Shown: positions 26,682-35,359 of the stretch, piece after piece
Layout of the letters: every line of letters begins with the position of its first letter
How positions within the stretch are numbered: position 1 is the stretch's first letter
Assembly: GCF_008704395.1 (NCBI RefSeq)
Contig: NZ_CP023695.1
Coordinates: 558,001-622,000 of the forward strand
DNA from: Streptomyces alboniger
Lineage (GTDB): Bacteria; Actinomycetota; Actinomycetes; Streptomycetales; Streptomycetaceae
Reading direction: 5' to 3'
DNA length: 64,000 nt
The notes under the pieces: model-generated
What the model was told of the DNA's origin: nothing
The model's input: the letters and a program-made list of their open reading frames with translations, nothing else
Database searches by the model: none
Position numbers and translations under genes: made by a program

Positions 26682-27929
26682 TCAGCGCAGCGTACGCATC
26701 GCCGGGCTCGTGGCCATCAGTGCGGCGCAGGCCAGGACCGCGCCGCCGCTTGCCAGGAACAGGACCGTCGTGCCGTACGGGAGAAGGGCTCCGGCGAGGG
26801 CGTAGGAGATCGGGTCGAAGGCCACCGTGGCCAGGACGACGAGGCTCAGCACCCGGCCGCGCAGCCCTTCGGGCACGCTCTCCTGCAGGGTGGCCACGAT
26901 GACCACGCCGAGGAACCCGGACCCGATGCCGGCGAGGGAGACGACCGCGGTCGCGGCGATCACATGGGTGACGGCGGCGAGTCCGGCCGTGCCCGCGCCG
27001 ATCGCCGCGACCCCGCCGACGACGATCCAGCCGCGCCGGTCGGACGGGAGCAACCCGGCCAGCAGCGAGCCTGTCAGCGCGCCCGCTCCGAACCCGGAGA
27101 GCACGATGCCCAACGCGCCCGCACCGCCCAGGCGTTGGTCAGCGAGTACCGCTCCGCCCACGATCACGGGGCCCACCACGGCGATGTTGATCACCGCGAC
27201 CGCCGCCAGCATCCCCCGCACCAGCGGTTCGTTCCAGGCGTGGCGCAGGCCCGCCGCGAGGGCGCGGGCGCTGCTCTGAGGTTCGGCGTCGTGATCGGCC
27301 TCCGCCGCCTTCGCCACGCGGCGCAGCGAAACGAGGGCGAGAGCGGCCGACGCCGCCACAACGGTGATCCCGGCGAGCGTCGCCTCGAAGCCGACGGCCG
27401 CGATCACGCCTGCGGCTACCGCCGGGCCGATCAGGTCGCCGCCCGACTCCGCTCCCTGCACCAGTGCGTTGACCTGCGGCAGTTTCGCGGCCGGCGCGAC
27501 CGCGGGCAGCAGCGCCAGTGCCGCCGGGAAGTACGCGGCGTCGGCGATGCCGAGCAGCCCGGCGAGTATCGCGACCGTCGTCACCGAGGGCGAGGTCGAG
27601 GTCGAGGTCGAGACGACGATCACGGTGAGGGCGAGCAGCACGCCCACTCGCAGCCACGCGGCCACGGCCGCGACCCGGCCCGGACCCACGCGGTCCACCA
27701 GTACTCCGGCGGGGAGCAGCAGCAGCGTCCGGGGCAGTGCCACCGCCACCAGGACGAACCCCGTGGTCATCCCGGGTTCCGAGAGCTTCAGTACGAAGAG
27801 CGTGAGCCAGATCAGGAACAGGGCGTCGACCACGGCCGCCAGCCCCTGCCCCACCACGAGGCGGCGCAGGCGCGTGTCGCCCGACGGTTCGCGCTGCTTG
27901 GCGTCGGCGGCGGTCGGCTCCGACGTCAT
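26682..27929 (-). CDS. MFS exporter of the biosynthetic operon
   Basis: About 415 residues from the ATG at 27929 (AAGGAGAG seven bases upstream). Twelve hydrophobic segments, an 'LLPAGVLVDRVGPGR' loop 2-3 and 'PEGLRGRVLSLV' in the cytoplasmic loop mark it as an MFS_3 (enterobactin-exporter/macrolide-efflux type) permease. As the last gene of the eight-gene leftward operon, 62 bp after the reductase gene, it most likely exports the product or gives self-resistance. A Ser/Thr repeat ('STSTSTSPS') lies in a periplasmic loop. Confidence 0.88.
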   Translation of the reverse strand: MTSEPTAADAKQREPSGDTRLRRLVVGQGLAAVVDALFLIWLTLFVLKLSEPGMTTGFVLVAVALPRTLLLLPAGVLVDRVGPGRVAAVAAWLRVGVLLALTVIVVSTSTSTSPSVTTVAILAGLLGIADAAYFPAALALLPAVAPAAKLPQVNALVQGAESGGDLIGPAVAAGVIAAVGFEATLAGITVVAASAALALVSLRRVAKAAEADHDAEPQSSARALAAGLRHAWNEPLVRGMLAAVAVINIAVVGPVIVGGAVLADQRLGGAGALGIVLSGFGAGALTGSLLAGLLPSDRRGWIVVGGVAAIGAGTAGLAAVTHVIAATAVVSLAGIGSGFLGVVIVATLQESVPEGLRGRVLSLVVLATVAFDPISYALAGALLPYGTTVLFLASGGAVLACAALMATSPAMRTLR

Positions 27930-27991
27930 CGTCCGCTCTCCTTGCGCTCGTGGATTGTGGTGGTGCGGGCTGCCCGCCGCTGGGGCTTGTT

Positions 27992-28753
27992 CTAGGCGAT
28001 GTGCGTGCCGCCGTCGACCATCAGGGTGGTGCCGGTGACGTAGGACGCCGCGTCCGAGACGAGGAAGACCAGGGCCGCGGCGAGTTCCTCGGGCTGCCCG
28101 ATGCGGCCCGAGAGGACGCGGGGCAGCATCTCGTCGACGTACCCCTCGGTGTATCCGTCGGTCATCGGGGAGCCGAAGAGGCCCGGCGCGAGGGCGTTCA
28201 CGCGGATGCCCCTGGTGGGGGTCCACTGCTGGGCGAGGTCGCGGGTGAGGCCGAGGAGTCCGGCCTTGGACGCCGAGTAGGCGGCTTGCGGCAGGCCCCC
28301 CGTGACCAGCGCTAGGATGCTGGAGACGTTGACAATGGCGCTGCCGGGAGGCATGACCGCGCCGGCGGCCTGGGACATCCAGTAGGAGCCGTTGAGGTTG
28401 ATGTCGACAACCTCACGGAACTGCTCCGGCGTCTCATCCGTCGCGTGCCGCTCGCCGCTGATCCCGGCGTTGTTGACGAGGATGTCCACTCGCCCGAACT
28501 CCCGCACCGTCGCGTCGATCAGCGCTCGGCAGTCCTCGGGGCGGGCGATGTCGGTACGTACGGCGACGGCCCGGCGGCCGAGCTTCTCGACGGCCCCACG
28601 CACCTCCTCCAGCTTCTCGACCCGGCGCGCGCCGAGTACCACGTCGGCGCCCGCCTGCGCCAGCGCGGTGGCGAAGGCGACGCCCAGGCCGGAGGACGCG
28701 CCGGTGACCACGGCGACGCGGCCGTCGAGCCGGAAGCGGTCGAGGATGCTCAC
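27992..28753 (-). CDS. Short-chain dehydrogenase/reductase
   Basis: 253 residues of the classical SDR family. The NAD(P)-binding T-G-A-S-S-G-L-G is at 17-24, 'NNAGISG' at about 93, catalytic Ser in 'VNVSSILA' and Y-x-x-x-K in 'AAYSASKAG' at about 159-163; the C-terminal 'VTGTTLMVDGG' is typical. An Arg after the glycine motif ('GARRVEKL') favours NADPH. AGGAGG precedes the GTG start by five bases. Within the operon it could reduce the ketone made by the ketosynthase or the oxoamine synthase, which is inference. Confidence 0.92.
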   Translation of the reverse strand: MSILDRFRLDGRVAVVTGASSGLGVAFATALAQAGADVVLGARRVEKLEEVRGAVEKLGRRAVAVRTDIARPEDCRALIDATVREFGRVDILVNNAGISGERHATDETPEQFREVVDINLNGSYWMSQAAGAVMPPGSAIVNVSSILALVTGGLPQAAYSASKAGLLGLTRDLAQQWTPTRGIRVNALAPGLFGSPMTDGYTEGYVDEMLPRVLSGRIGQPEELAAALVFLVSDAASYVTGTTLMVDGGTHIA

Positions 28754-28840
28754 GGCTGCCTCCTGGCGGCGGGACGAACCAAGGTGTGCATGTCCGGTCT
28801 CCCGAGATGATGAGTGAGGTGCGGGGTCCTTGAGCGGTGG

Positions 28841-29083
28841 TCAGCCATCCTCGGTGATGAAGCCCACCACGTCGCCGACGGTCTTCAGGCCGGCCGTGCT
28901 GCCCTCGGGGAACTTCACTCCGTACGCCTCCTCGACGGCGACGGTGATCTCGACCATTGACAGGGAGTCGATGTCGAGGTCCTCGACTAAGGACTTCTCG
29001 GGGGTCACCTCGGCCGCGTTGATGCCGGTGACTTCCTCGACCAGCTTGGCGACGGTGCGGAGAACGTCGGTGTTCTGCGTCAC
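28841..29083 (-). CDS. Discrete acyl carrier protein
   Basis: 80 residues, acidic, with the phosphopantetheine attachment Ser40 in 'LDIDSLSMVEI', a canonical D-S-L motif. A GTG at 29083 is preceded by AGAGGA. Type II carriers like this hold the growing chain as a thioester for partner enzymes. The neighbours (ketosynthase, alpha-oxoamine synthase, condensation protein, adenylating fusion) are all enzymes that can use a carrier-bound acyl group, so this single ACP is probably the hub of the pathway. No phosphopantetheinyl transferase is encoded nearby. Confidence 0.93.
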   Translation of the reverse strand: MTQNTDVLRTVAKLVEEVTGINAAEVTPEKSLVEDLDIDSLSMVEITVAVEEAYGVKFPEGSTAGLKTVGDVVGFITEDG

Positions 29084-29156
29084 GGGTTCCTCTTTCCGGT
29101 GGGTCGTGTGGAGTGTGCGGGTCGTACCCGTTGGTTGTCGTGGTGCGGTGCGGGTG

Positions 29157-30413
29157 TCACATGCCGAGACGGCGGCGGTAGGCGACAAGCGTGCGCAGGA
29201 AGCCGTCCATCTGCTCCTCGGTGTGGCCCGCGTGCGGGAACAGCCGCAGCAGCGCCTGGTTGCGCGTGACGGCCGGGTAGGAGAAGACCGGGACGAGGTA
29301 ACCGTCCTCGACGAACCACTCCCGCATCTGGAGCGCGGCGGCGTCGTTGCCGATCGGCACGGAGAGCATGTACGAATCGGTCGGCGTGGTCGCCGTTCCG
29401 GATGCGTGGATCTGTTCACGGAGGCGTGCGGCGTGCGCTAAGTAGTCGTCCACGATGGCGGGTTGGACGGCGAGAGCCTCGATCGTGCGCTCGGCGGCGT
29501 ACGCGGTGGGCGGCTGGATGGCGGCGGTGAACATCGAGGTGCCGGAGAGCAGTTCGAAGGCGTCGATGGCCGCAGCCGGTCCGGCGATCGCGCCGCCCTC
29601 CAGGCCGATGGCCTTGGAGAGGGACACCATCACGAAGTCGGCCCGTTCCCGGATCGCGGTCGCCTCCCGGGCGTACGGGCGGTTCTCGGGCCCGTACACC
29701 ATGAAGCCGTTCGCGTCGTCGATCATGCTGATCGCGCCGTACCGGTCGCAGGCGTCGAGGATCTCCACGATCGGGCCCATGGTGCCGTCGGCGGAGTAGA
29801 TGCTCTCGGCGATGACCACGATCTTGCGGTTCTCGCCCGTCTGCAGGCGGTTCAGGATGCGTGCGAGGTCGGCGGCGTCATTGTGCCGGAACGCGTGCAC
29901 GTTGCGGCCGTAGCCGAGTCCTTCGAGACCCTTCCAGACGCTCCAGTGCACATCACGGTCGGCGATGAAGACAGTGTCGTGGTTGCGCACCTCGATCCCG
30001 GTGTCGAAGTGCGCGGAACTGCTCATGGCGGTGACGAACCCGATGTTGGCCAGCAGCCCGGTGGCGAAGCTGATGGCCCGCTCCTTGCCGGTGCGGCGGG
30101 CGATCGTCTCCTCCAGCACCTGGTGCGGGCGGCAGATTCCCTGGGTCATCCGGGAGCCGCTGGTGCTCAGCCCGTGGGCGTGCGCCCCTTCGGCGAAGTG
30201 GCGTCGTACCGGAATGTGCCGTTCCAGGTCGAGAAAGCTGATGCTGGCGAAGTTCACCAGTTCGCGGCCGCCCTGGACGATGGTGGGTCCGACAGGACCG
30301 TCCACGACCGGCGGGCGGTACGCCGTGTCGTGGGTGTTCGCCTCGACGAACTCGGCGAAGGCCCACGGGGCGAGCCGGTCCACGGACGGCGGGGCGGTTC
30401 GGGACGTGGTCAT
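29157..30413 (-). CDS. PLP-dependent alpha-oxoamine synthase (AONS/KBL/CqsA-like)
   Basis: 418 residues. The PLP lysine lies in 'VSLSKAIGLEGG' near 265. The Asp that pairs with the pyridine nitrogen is in 'SMIDDANGFMVYG' and the substrate serines in 'TSGSRMTQG'. The family condenses an amino acid with an acyl thioester, with decarboxylation, to give an alpha-amino ketone. Here the acyl donor is probably the adjacent ACP, as in PigH-type pyrrole pathways; the amino acid cannot be predicted. Its ATG overlaps the stop of the condensation-protein gene (TCAT on the plus strand) and GGAGGAG precedes it, so expression is coupled. Confidence 0.9.
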   Translation of the reverse strand: MTTSRTAPPSVDRLAPWAFAEFVEANTHDTAYRPPVVDGPVGPTIVQGGRELVNFASISFLDLERHIPVRRHFAEGAHAHGLSTSGSRMTQGICRPHQVLEETIARRTGKERAISFATGLLANIGFVTAMSSSAHFDTGIEVRNHDTVFIADRDVHWSVWKGLEGLGYGRNVHAFRHNDAADLARILNRLQTGENRKIVVIAESIYSADGTMGPIVEILDACDRYGAISMIDDANGFMVYGPENRPYAREATAIRERADFVMVSLSKAIGLEGGAIAGPAAAIDAFELLSGTSMFTAAIQPPTAYAAERTIEALAVQPAIVDDYLAHAARLREQIHASGTATTPTDSYMLSVPIGNDAAALQMREWFVEDGYLVPVFSYPAVTRNQALLRLFPHAGHTEEQMDGFLRTLVAYRRRLGM

Positions 30414-32383
30414 GGGGCGGCTTCTCCTCCGGGCGGGGTGCAGGGCACGACGGGTTCCAGGGCTGCGGCGAGGTGGCCGAGCGAGGCCGTTCCGGCCAGT
30501 TCGTCCGAGGCGATCGCGGTGAAGCCGAACTGGCGGAGCAGCACCAGGAGGCGGGGGACGGTGACCAGGGTGATGCCGTGGTCGGCGAGACAGCGGTTCA
30601 TGTCGACGGCGGCCGGTCCGTCGAGGGGGTCGGGTTCGGTCGGCGCGGAGGCGGCGACGGCGACGGCCAGCGCTTGCTCCGCCCTCGTCGCGGGCGGGCG
30701 CGGGGGCAGTGCGTCGGTGGTGGACGGGATGAGAAGTGCGGCACCGGTCGGCGTCAGGACGTACCGGTCCGGGGCCACGAGGCCGTGCACCTCGTCGAGG
30801 TGGTCCAGGAGGTGGTGGTGCAGTACGTCGGCGGTGACGCCGGGGGCGACCCGGGCCCGTACGACGAGGTGCGGTCCGCCGGACTCCGTCGTTTCGCTGG
30901 GCTGCGTCGTGACGCCCGCGCTGGGTGTCACCGTCACGTCCAGCACTCCGGGATGCTCGCGCAGCACGTCCGCGATCCTGGGCAGGGACGCCCACCCCTG
31001 CGGGGTGCGCCACCAGCCGGGAGCAGGCGGCGCGAGCGCTTGGGCGGGCACCGGGCGGTGGGCCCCGTCGGCGACCGCGCGCAGGAGGCCGCACAGCCGC
31101 ACGGGCAGCGAAATGGCCTCCTCGGCGTCGAGCAGGTGATCCCCGACGGTGACATCGAGGGTGAGCACGCCCGCGTCACGGCTGACGTCGACGTAGAGCG
31201 TGTCGCAGGGTGCGTCGGGGGCACTGTCGATCCAGGCGACCGGCCCGTCGGGCGCGGTGCCGTAGGCCGGGACCAGGTAGTCGCGCGGCCATGAGTAGCA
31301 GTTGTACTCGATGGTCGGTACGGTCACGGCTCCGCGGCGCCGGTCCAGGCAGGCCTGGGCGGCGACCAGTTCCGCCGGGCGCCACTGACCGTGCCGGTAG
31401 GCGGCCGACAGGGCGGCGGCCACGGAGGCGACCGCCTCGGCGAAGGGCACTCCGGGGAGGAGGTCGATCTGTACAGGAACGGTCAGCGCCCGTACGCCGA
31501 TGCTGTCGCGCCAGACCGCACGCGCCCGGTTGGAGACCACCACGGAGGCCAGGAAGCGGTGTTCGCCGGTGCGGGCGGCGACGTCGTGGGCGAGCGCCGC
31601 GAGCACGACGGTCTCCGGGCTGACCCGGCAGTGTGCGGCCACGCGGTCCAGCGCGTCGTGGGCGTCCGCCGAGCGGTACTGGAGGCGGTGGCGGCCGGCG
31701 CCGTCCTCGGTTCCGCCGAACGGGGCCAGGACGTGGGCGGGGTTGTCCCCCAGGCGCGCGAGCCACTCGCGCTCCGCCGCGCGGGCGCGCTCCAGGGACT
31801 GGGCGGCCAGCATGTCGAGGGGGTGCGGCAAAGACTCAGGCGGCACGTCGGCGCCGCACAGACGCTCGTACAGCTGGTCGATCAGTACGGCGAGTCCCCA
31901 GCCGTCGATGACGACGTGGTGGACGGTCACCAGAACCGCGCGCGGCTTCCCCGACTCCAGCAGCACCCGCGCCCGCCACGGCGGTTGACACACGGGATCG
32001 ATCGGGAGGGCGGCCAGCGCTGCCGTCGCGGCATCCAGGGCGGCCGTGTCGACGGTGGGGACGTCGACGCGGTCGAGCGGGAGCGGGGCCCAGTCGGCGC
32101 CGTGGACGTGCTGGACGGGGCGGAGGGCGTCGACGGTGGTGCGCAGCGCTTCGTGGCGTTCGGTCAGGGTCGTGAGCGCGGCGTGGATGTCGGCGATGGT
32201 TGCCGAGGGGGGTACGCGGCAGTGGTCTGCGAGCGGGGTGGGGTTCACGCGGCGTTGCGGGGGGATGGTGTGCTCGTACCAGTGCCACTGCTGGATCCAG
32301 GTGAGCGGTCCGCTCCGGACGGCCGTGGCGCGCCTGGGGGGCGGTTGTTGAGGAACGGAGGGCTGTCGTTGCAGTCGGTTCAC
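30410..32383 (-). CDS. Stand-alone NRPS condensation protein with a vestigial A/PCP tail
   Basis: About 657 residues from a GTG at 32383. Residues 20-440 form a condensation domain with an intact catalytic H-H-V-V-I-D-G near 153-159, so it should form an amide or ester bond. The remaining 200 residues resemble the small C-terminal subdomain of an adenylation domain ('PRIADVLREHPGVLDVTVT') and then a carrier-like helix bundle ('VPRLLVLLRQFGFTAI', 'LGHLAAALE'). The core adenylation motifs are absent, and the expected G-G-x-S attachment site reads 'HGITLV', without Ser. It therefore looks like an NRPS module that lost its core A domain and carrier function. It starts 10 bp after the ketosynthase stop. 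Confidence 0.82.
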   Translation of the reverse strand: MNRLQRQPSVPQQPPPRRATAVRSGPLTWIQQWHWYEHTIPPQRRVNPTPLADHCRVPPSATIADIHAALTTLTERHEALRTTVDALRPVQHVHGADWAPLPLDRVDVPTVDTAALDAATAALAALPIDPVCQPPWRARVLLESGKPRAVLVTVHHVVIDGWGLAVLIDQLYERLCGADVPPESLPHPLDMLAAQSLERARAAEREWLARLGDNPAHVLAPFGGTEDGAGRHRLQYRSADAHDALDRVAAHCRVSPETVVLAALAHDVAARTGEHRFLASVVVSNRARAVWRDSIGVRALTVPVQIDLLPGVPFAEAVASVAAALSAAYRHGQWRPAELVAAQACLDRRRGAVTVPTIEYNCYSWPRDYLVPAYGTAPDGPVAWIDSAPDAPCDTLYVDVSRDAGVLTLDVTVGDHLLDAEEAISLPVRLCGLLRAVADGAHRPVPAQALAPPAPGWWRTPQGWASLPRIADVLREHPGVLDVTVTPSAGVTTQPSETTESGGPHLVVRARVAPGVTADVLHHHLLDHLDEVHGLVAPDRYVLTPTGAALLIPSTTDALPPRPPATRAEQALAVAVAASAPTEPDPLDGPAAVDMNRCLADHGITLVTVPRLLVLLRQFGFTAIASDELAGTASLGHLAAALEPVVPCTPPGGEAAP

Positions 32384-32393
32384 GGGCCCGGCC

Positions 32394-33677
32394 TCAGATC
32401 GCGCGGATGACGAGGGCGGCGTTGTGGCCGCCGAATCCGAAGGAGTTGCTGAGCGCGGTCCGCAGACCCCGATGGTGCTGGGTGTGGTGGGCGACGAAGT
32501 TGATGTCCGGGTCGATCGGGTCGTCGCAGTTGATCGTCGGCGGGACGTCACCCGTGCGCAGGGCCTGGATCGACGCCACCAGCTCGACCGCACCGGCCGC
32601 ACCGATCATGTGACCGGTCATCGATTTGGTGGAGCTGACCGGGATCCGGGTGACCCGCTCCCCCAGCACCCTGCGCAGGACGGCGGTCTCCGTGGCGTCG
32701 TTCAGGAGGGTGCCGGTGCCGTGGGCGTTGACGTAATCCACATCCGTTCCCGTGACCCCCGCGTCGCGCAGCGCCGCCTCGACGGCCAGGCACGCACCCC
32801 GCCCCTCGGGGTGCGGGGCGGTCCAGTGGTGGGCGTCGGAGCTGGCTCCGTAGCCGGTGAGTTCGGCCAGCGGGGTCGCACCGCGCGCCTCGGCCACCTC
32901 GGCGGCCTCCAGCACCAGGACGGCGGCTCCCTCGCTCATCACGAACCCGTCGCGCTGCCCGTCGAACGGCCTGCACGCGGCTGTCGGGTCGTCGTTGCGC
33001 CGGGACAGCGCGCGGGCGTTGCCGCTGCCCGCGAGGTCGACGGTGGTGACGCAGGCGTCGGCGCCGCCGGCGAGGACGACGTCGGCCTCGCCGTGGCTGA
33101 TCATGCGCATCCCCGCGCCCACCGCGTCCGAGCCGCTGGCGCACGCGGTGCTCTGAGCGCGGCAGGGCCCTTGGGTGCCCAGGCGCATGCTGATCTCACA
33201 GGCCGAGCTGTCCATGGCGGTCGTGACCTGGGTGAACGGACCGATCGCCCGGGGCCCTCTGGCGCGCAGCCGGTCCGCGGCCCGATAGATCGACCCCACC
33301 GGACCGTAGCCACTGCCGATGACCACCGAGATCCGGGGTGCCAGCCGCTCGGTCACCACCAGTGCGGCGTGCTCGACGGCCTCCAGCGCCGCGGCGAGCG
33401 CGTACTGCGCGTACGGGTCGGCACGACGGCTGACAGCCGCGGGCATGTAGTCGCCGGGTTCGAATCCGCGGACCTGACCGCCGATCCGTACCCCCAGATC
33501 CGTCACGTCGATCGCTTCCACGGTGTCGATGCCGCTGCGCCCGGCCACCATCGCCTTCCACGTCGCGTCGGCGCTGTGGCCAAGGGGCGTGACGGCCCCG
33601 TACCCGGTGACCATCACCCGGCGTCGGATGTCGCGCCGCTCTCTGGTGCCTGTCACGGCGGAACGTGGGGGTGTCAC
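32394..33677 (-). CDS. FabF-like beta-ketoacyl synthase
   Basis: 427 residues. The catalytic triad is intact: Cys in 'STACASGSD' (about 177), His in 'NAHGTGT' (about 316) and His in 'SMTGHMIGAAG' (about 352). The C-terminal 'SNSFGFGGHNA' is the usual KAS II ending. It should carry out decarboxylative Claisen condensation on an ACP-bound chain. The GTG at 33677 overlaps the stop of the upstream TPP-enzyme gene and AGGTGA precedes it. No chain-length-factor partner or acyltransferase is in the operon, so malonyl-ACP must come from primary metabolism or the enzyme acts alone on other thioesters. Confidence 0.92.
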   Translation of the reverse strand: MTPPRSAVTGTRERRDIRRRVMVTGYGAVTPLGHSADATWKAMVAGRSGIDTVEAIDVTDLGVRIGGQVRGFEPGDYMPAAVSRRADPYAQYALAAALEAVEHAALVVTERLAPRISVVIGSGYGPVGSIYRAADRLRARGPRAIGPFTQVTTAMDSSACEISMRLGTQGPCRAQSTACASGSDAVGAGMRMISHGEADVVLAGGADACVTTVDLAGSGNARALSRRNDDPTAACRPFDGQRDGFVMSEGAAVLVLEAAEVAEARGATPLAELTGYGASSDAHHWTAPHPEGRGACLAVEAALRDAGVTGTDVDYVNAHGTGTLLNDATETAVLRRVLGERVTRIPVSSTKSMTGHMIGAAGAVELVASIQALRTGDVPPTINCDDPIDPDINFVAHHTQHHRGLRTALSNSFGFGGHNAALVIRAI

Positions 33678-35359
33678 AGCGGAATCACCTCGGCGTCGCG
33701 GAGGGGCGGAAGGATGTCGTCGGGGGCGACCGGCACCATGAGCACGGCCGTGCCTCCCTGGGTGCAGAAGCGTCGCGCGGTACGGATCTCGTCGGTCAGC
33801 GCGGCCTTGTCCCGCAGAACGCGGTGGCGGATGTCCGGTCCGTCCACGGCGGGCGGCGGCGCTCCGGGGCGGGTGAAGGGGTGGCGCTCGGCGTCGAGGC
33901 CGAGGAGGGCGCGCTGGGAGTCCAGCCAGCCGTATCCGCCGTTGCACAGCACCACGTAGAGAATCCCGCCGTGGTCCCGGGCGGTGACGGCGATGTCCGC
34001 GCGGGCCGCGAGGAACGCCCCGTCCCCGACGAACGCGGTCACCTCGTGGTCCGGGGCAGCGCGCTTGACTCCGATGGCGGCGGCTGCCCCGAACCCCAGC
34101 GGGGTCTGCTCGGACGGTACGACGGAACCGCCGCCGGCGCGGTAGGGGTAGCCGTAGGACCACATGTCCTGAAGCCCGTTCTCCTGGACCAGCACACGGC
34201 GTTCGCCCGAGGTGGCGTCGAGGGCGGCGAGGAGTTCGGCGACGCGGATCTCCGGATGCCGTGCCGCGCGGTCGAGTTCCGTCTCCGCTTCGAGCGACAT
34301 GGCCTTGCGGGCACGGCCGATGGTGTCCGCCCACTCCCCGTCGGCTGCCGTGCCGTGCTCGTCCAGCGCGCGCGTCCAGCCGAGCACTGCGTGCCGCCCG
34401 TCGGCGAGCACCCGCGGGCCCGCGAACTCGGCCGAAAGGCCGCCCGGATCGGTGTTGACCTGAACGACCGGGACCGACGGCCATGGCCTGCCGCCTTCGA
34501 CGGCCGTCTCCTCCAGCCGGCCGGCGAGCGACACCACCAGGTCGCAGGCCGCCCACAGTTCGCGGGCCGGCGCCGTGGCGTACAGCCCCGCCGAGCCGCA
34601 GTACGCCGGGTGGTGCTCGTCCACGGCACCCCGGCCGGACGCGGTCGTGAACAGGGCCGCGCCCAGACGCCCGGCGAAGCGCTCGACCACGCCGTCGGTG
34701 TTGCGGTGCCGCATACCGCCGCCCACCAGCACCACGGGGCGTCGGCTCGTACGTATCGCCTCCAGCGCGGGCCCCGGCAGCACGGGTACGGATTCCAGGA
34801 CCAGCGGTACGGGCAGGGACGGCAGGGGCCCGGTGACGACCACCTCCGCCGCGCGGACATCGTCCGGCATCTCCAGGTACACGGGCCCCGACGGCGGTCC
34901 GACCGCCCGGGTCAGCGCCGTCACCGTCGCGGGGACCACCCGGTCCGCATGTCCCACCCGGTGCGCCCAGCGCACCAGGGGCGCGGTCACGGCCACCTGG
35001 TCGAGTTCCTGGAACCCCCCGCTCCCCCGCCGCCTTTCGGGCGCGCCCGCGGCGAGCACGAGCACCGGGACACCGGACTCACGCGCCTCCAGCAGCCCCG
35101 TGGCGGCGTGCGTGACGGCGGGCCCCTTACCCAGCGCGCACACGCCGACCCGGCCCGACTGGAGCGCGTAACCGGTCGCCATGTACATCGCGTTGCGCTG
35201 ATCGCGGCACGGTACGAGGTCCACGCCCGCGGCATCGAGCGCCCGCAGCAGCTCCAGGTCGTCGCCCGGCAGCCCGAAGCAGGTGTCCACCCCGTTCGCC
35301 ACCAGCACGTCGACGACCGCGGACCAGGCGTCGGCGTACCGCTTGACCGCCCCGCTCAC
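33674..35359 (-). CDS. Thiamine-diphosphate-dependent carboligase/decarboxylase (acetolactate-synthase fold)
   Basis: 561 residues with the three-domain Pyr/TH3/PP layout of the acetolactate-synthase family. The ThDP-Mg motif G-D-G-A-F near 440 continues to N-G-G-Y-G near 470. The usual activating glutamate in R-H-E-Q is replaced: residues 52-56 read R-D-Q-R-N, putting Gln at the Glu position. Some carboligases (for example glyoxylate carboligase) also lack this Glu, so the enzyme may still be active with altered chemistry. FAD-binding residues are not evident. In this operon it could add an acyl anion, from pyruvate or another 2-oxo acid, to the aldehyde made by the upstream fusion protein. 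Start and stop codons overlap both neighbours. Confidence 0.88.
   Translation of the reverse strand: MSGAVKRYADAWSAVVDVLVANGVDTCFGLPGDDLELLRALDAAGVDLVPCRDQRNAMYMATGYALQSGRVGVCALGKGPAVTHAATGLLEARESGVPVLVLAAGAPERRRGSGGFQELDQVAVTAPLVRWAHRVGHADRVVPATVTALTRAVGPPSGPVYLEMPDDVRAAEVVVTGPLPSLPVPLVLESVPVLPGPALEAIRTSRRPVVLVGGGMRHRNTDGVVERFAGRLGAALFTTASGRGAVDEHHPAYCGSAGLYATAPARELWAACDLVVSLAGRLEETAVEGGRPWPSVPVVQVNTDPGGLSAEFAGPRVLADGRHAVLGWTRALDEHGTAADGEWADTIGRARKAMSLEAETELDRAARHPEIRVAELLAALDATSGERRVLVQENGLQDMWSYGYPYRAGGGSVVPSEQTPLGFGAAAAIGVKRAAPDHEVTAFVGDGAFLAARADIAVTARDHGGILYVVLCNGGYGWLDSQRALLGLDAERHPFTRPGAPPPAVDGPDIRHRVLRDKAALTDEIRTARRFCTQGGTAVLMVPVAPDDILPPLRDAEVIPL

Noticed and set aside
32394..33677. 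Minimal type II polyketide (aromatic) cluster
   Set aside because: Only one ketosynthase with an intact Cys is present, without a chain-length factor, cyclase or aromatase.
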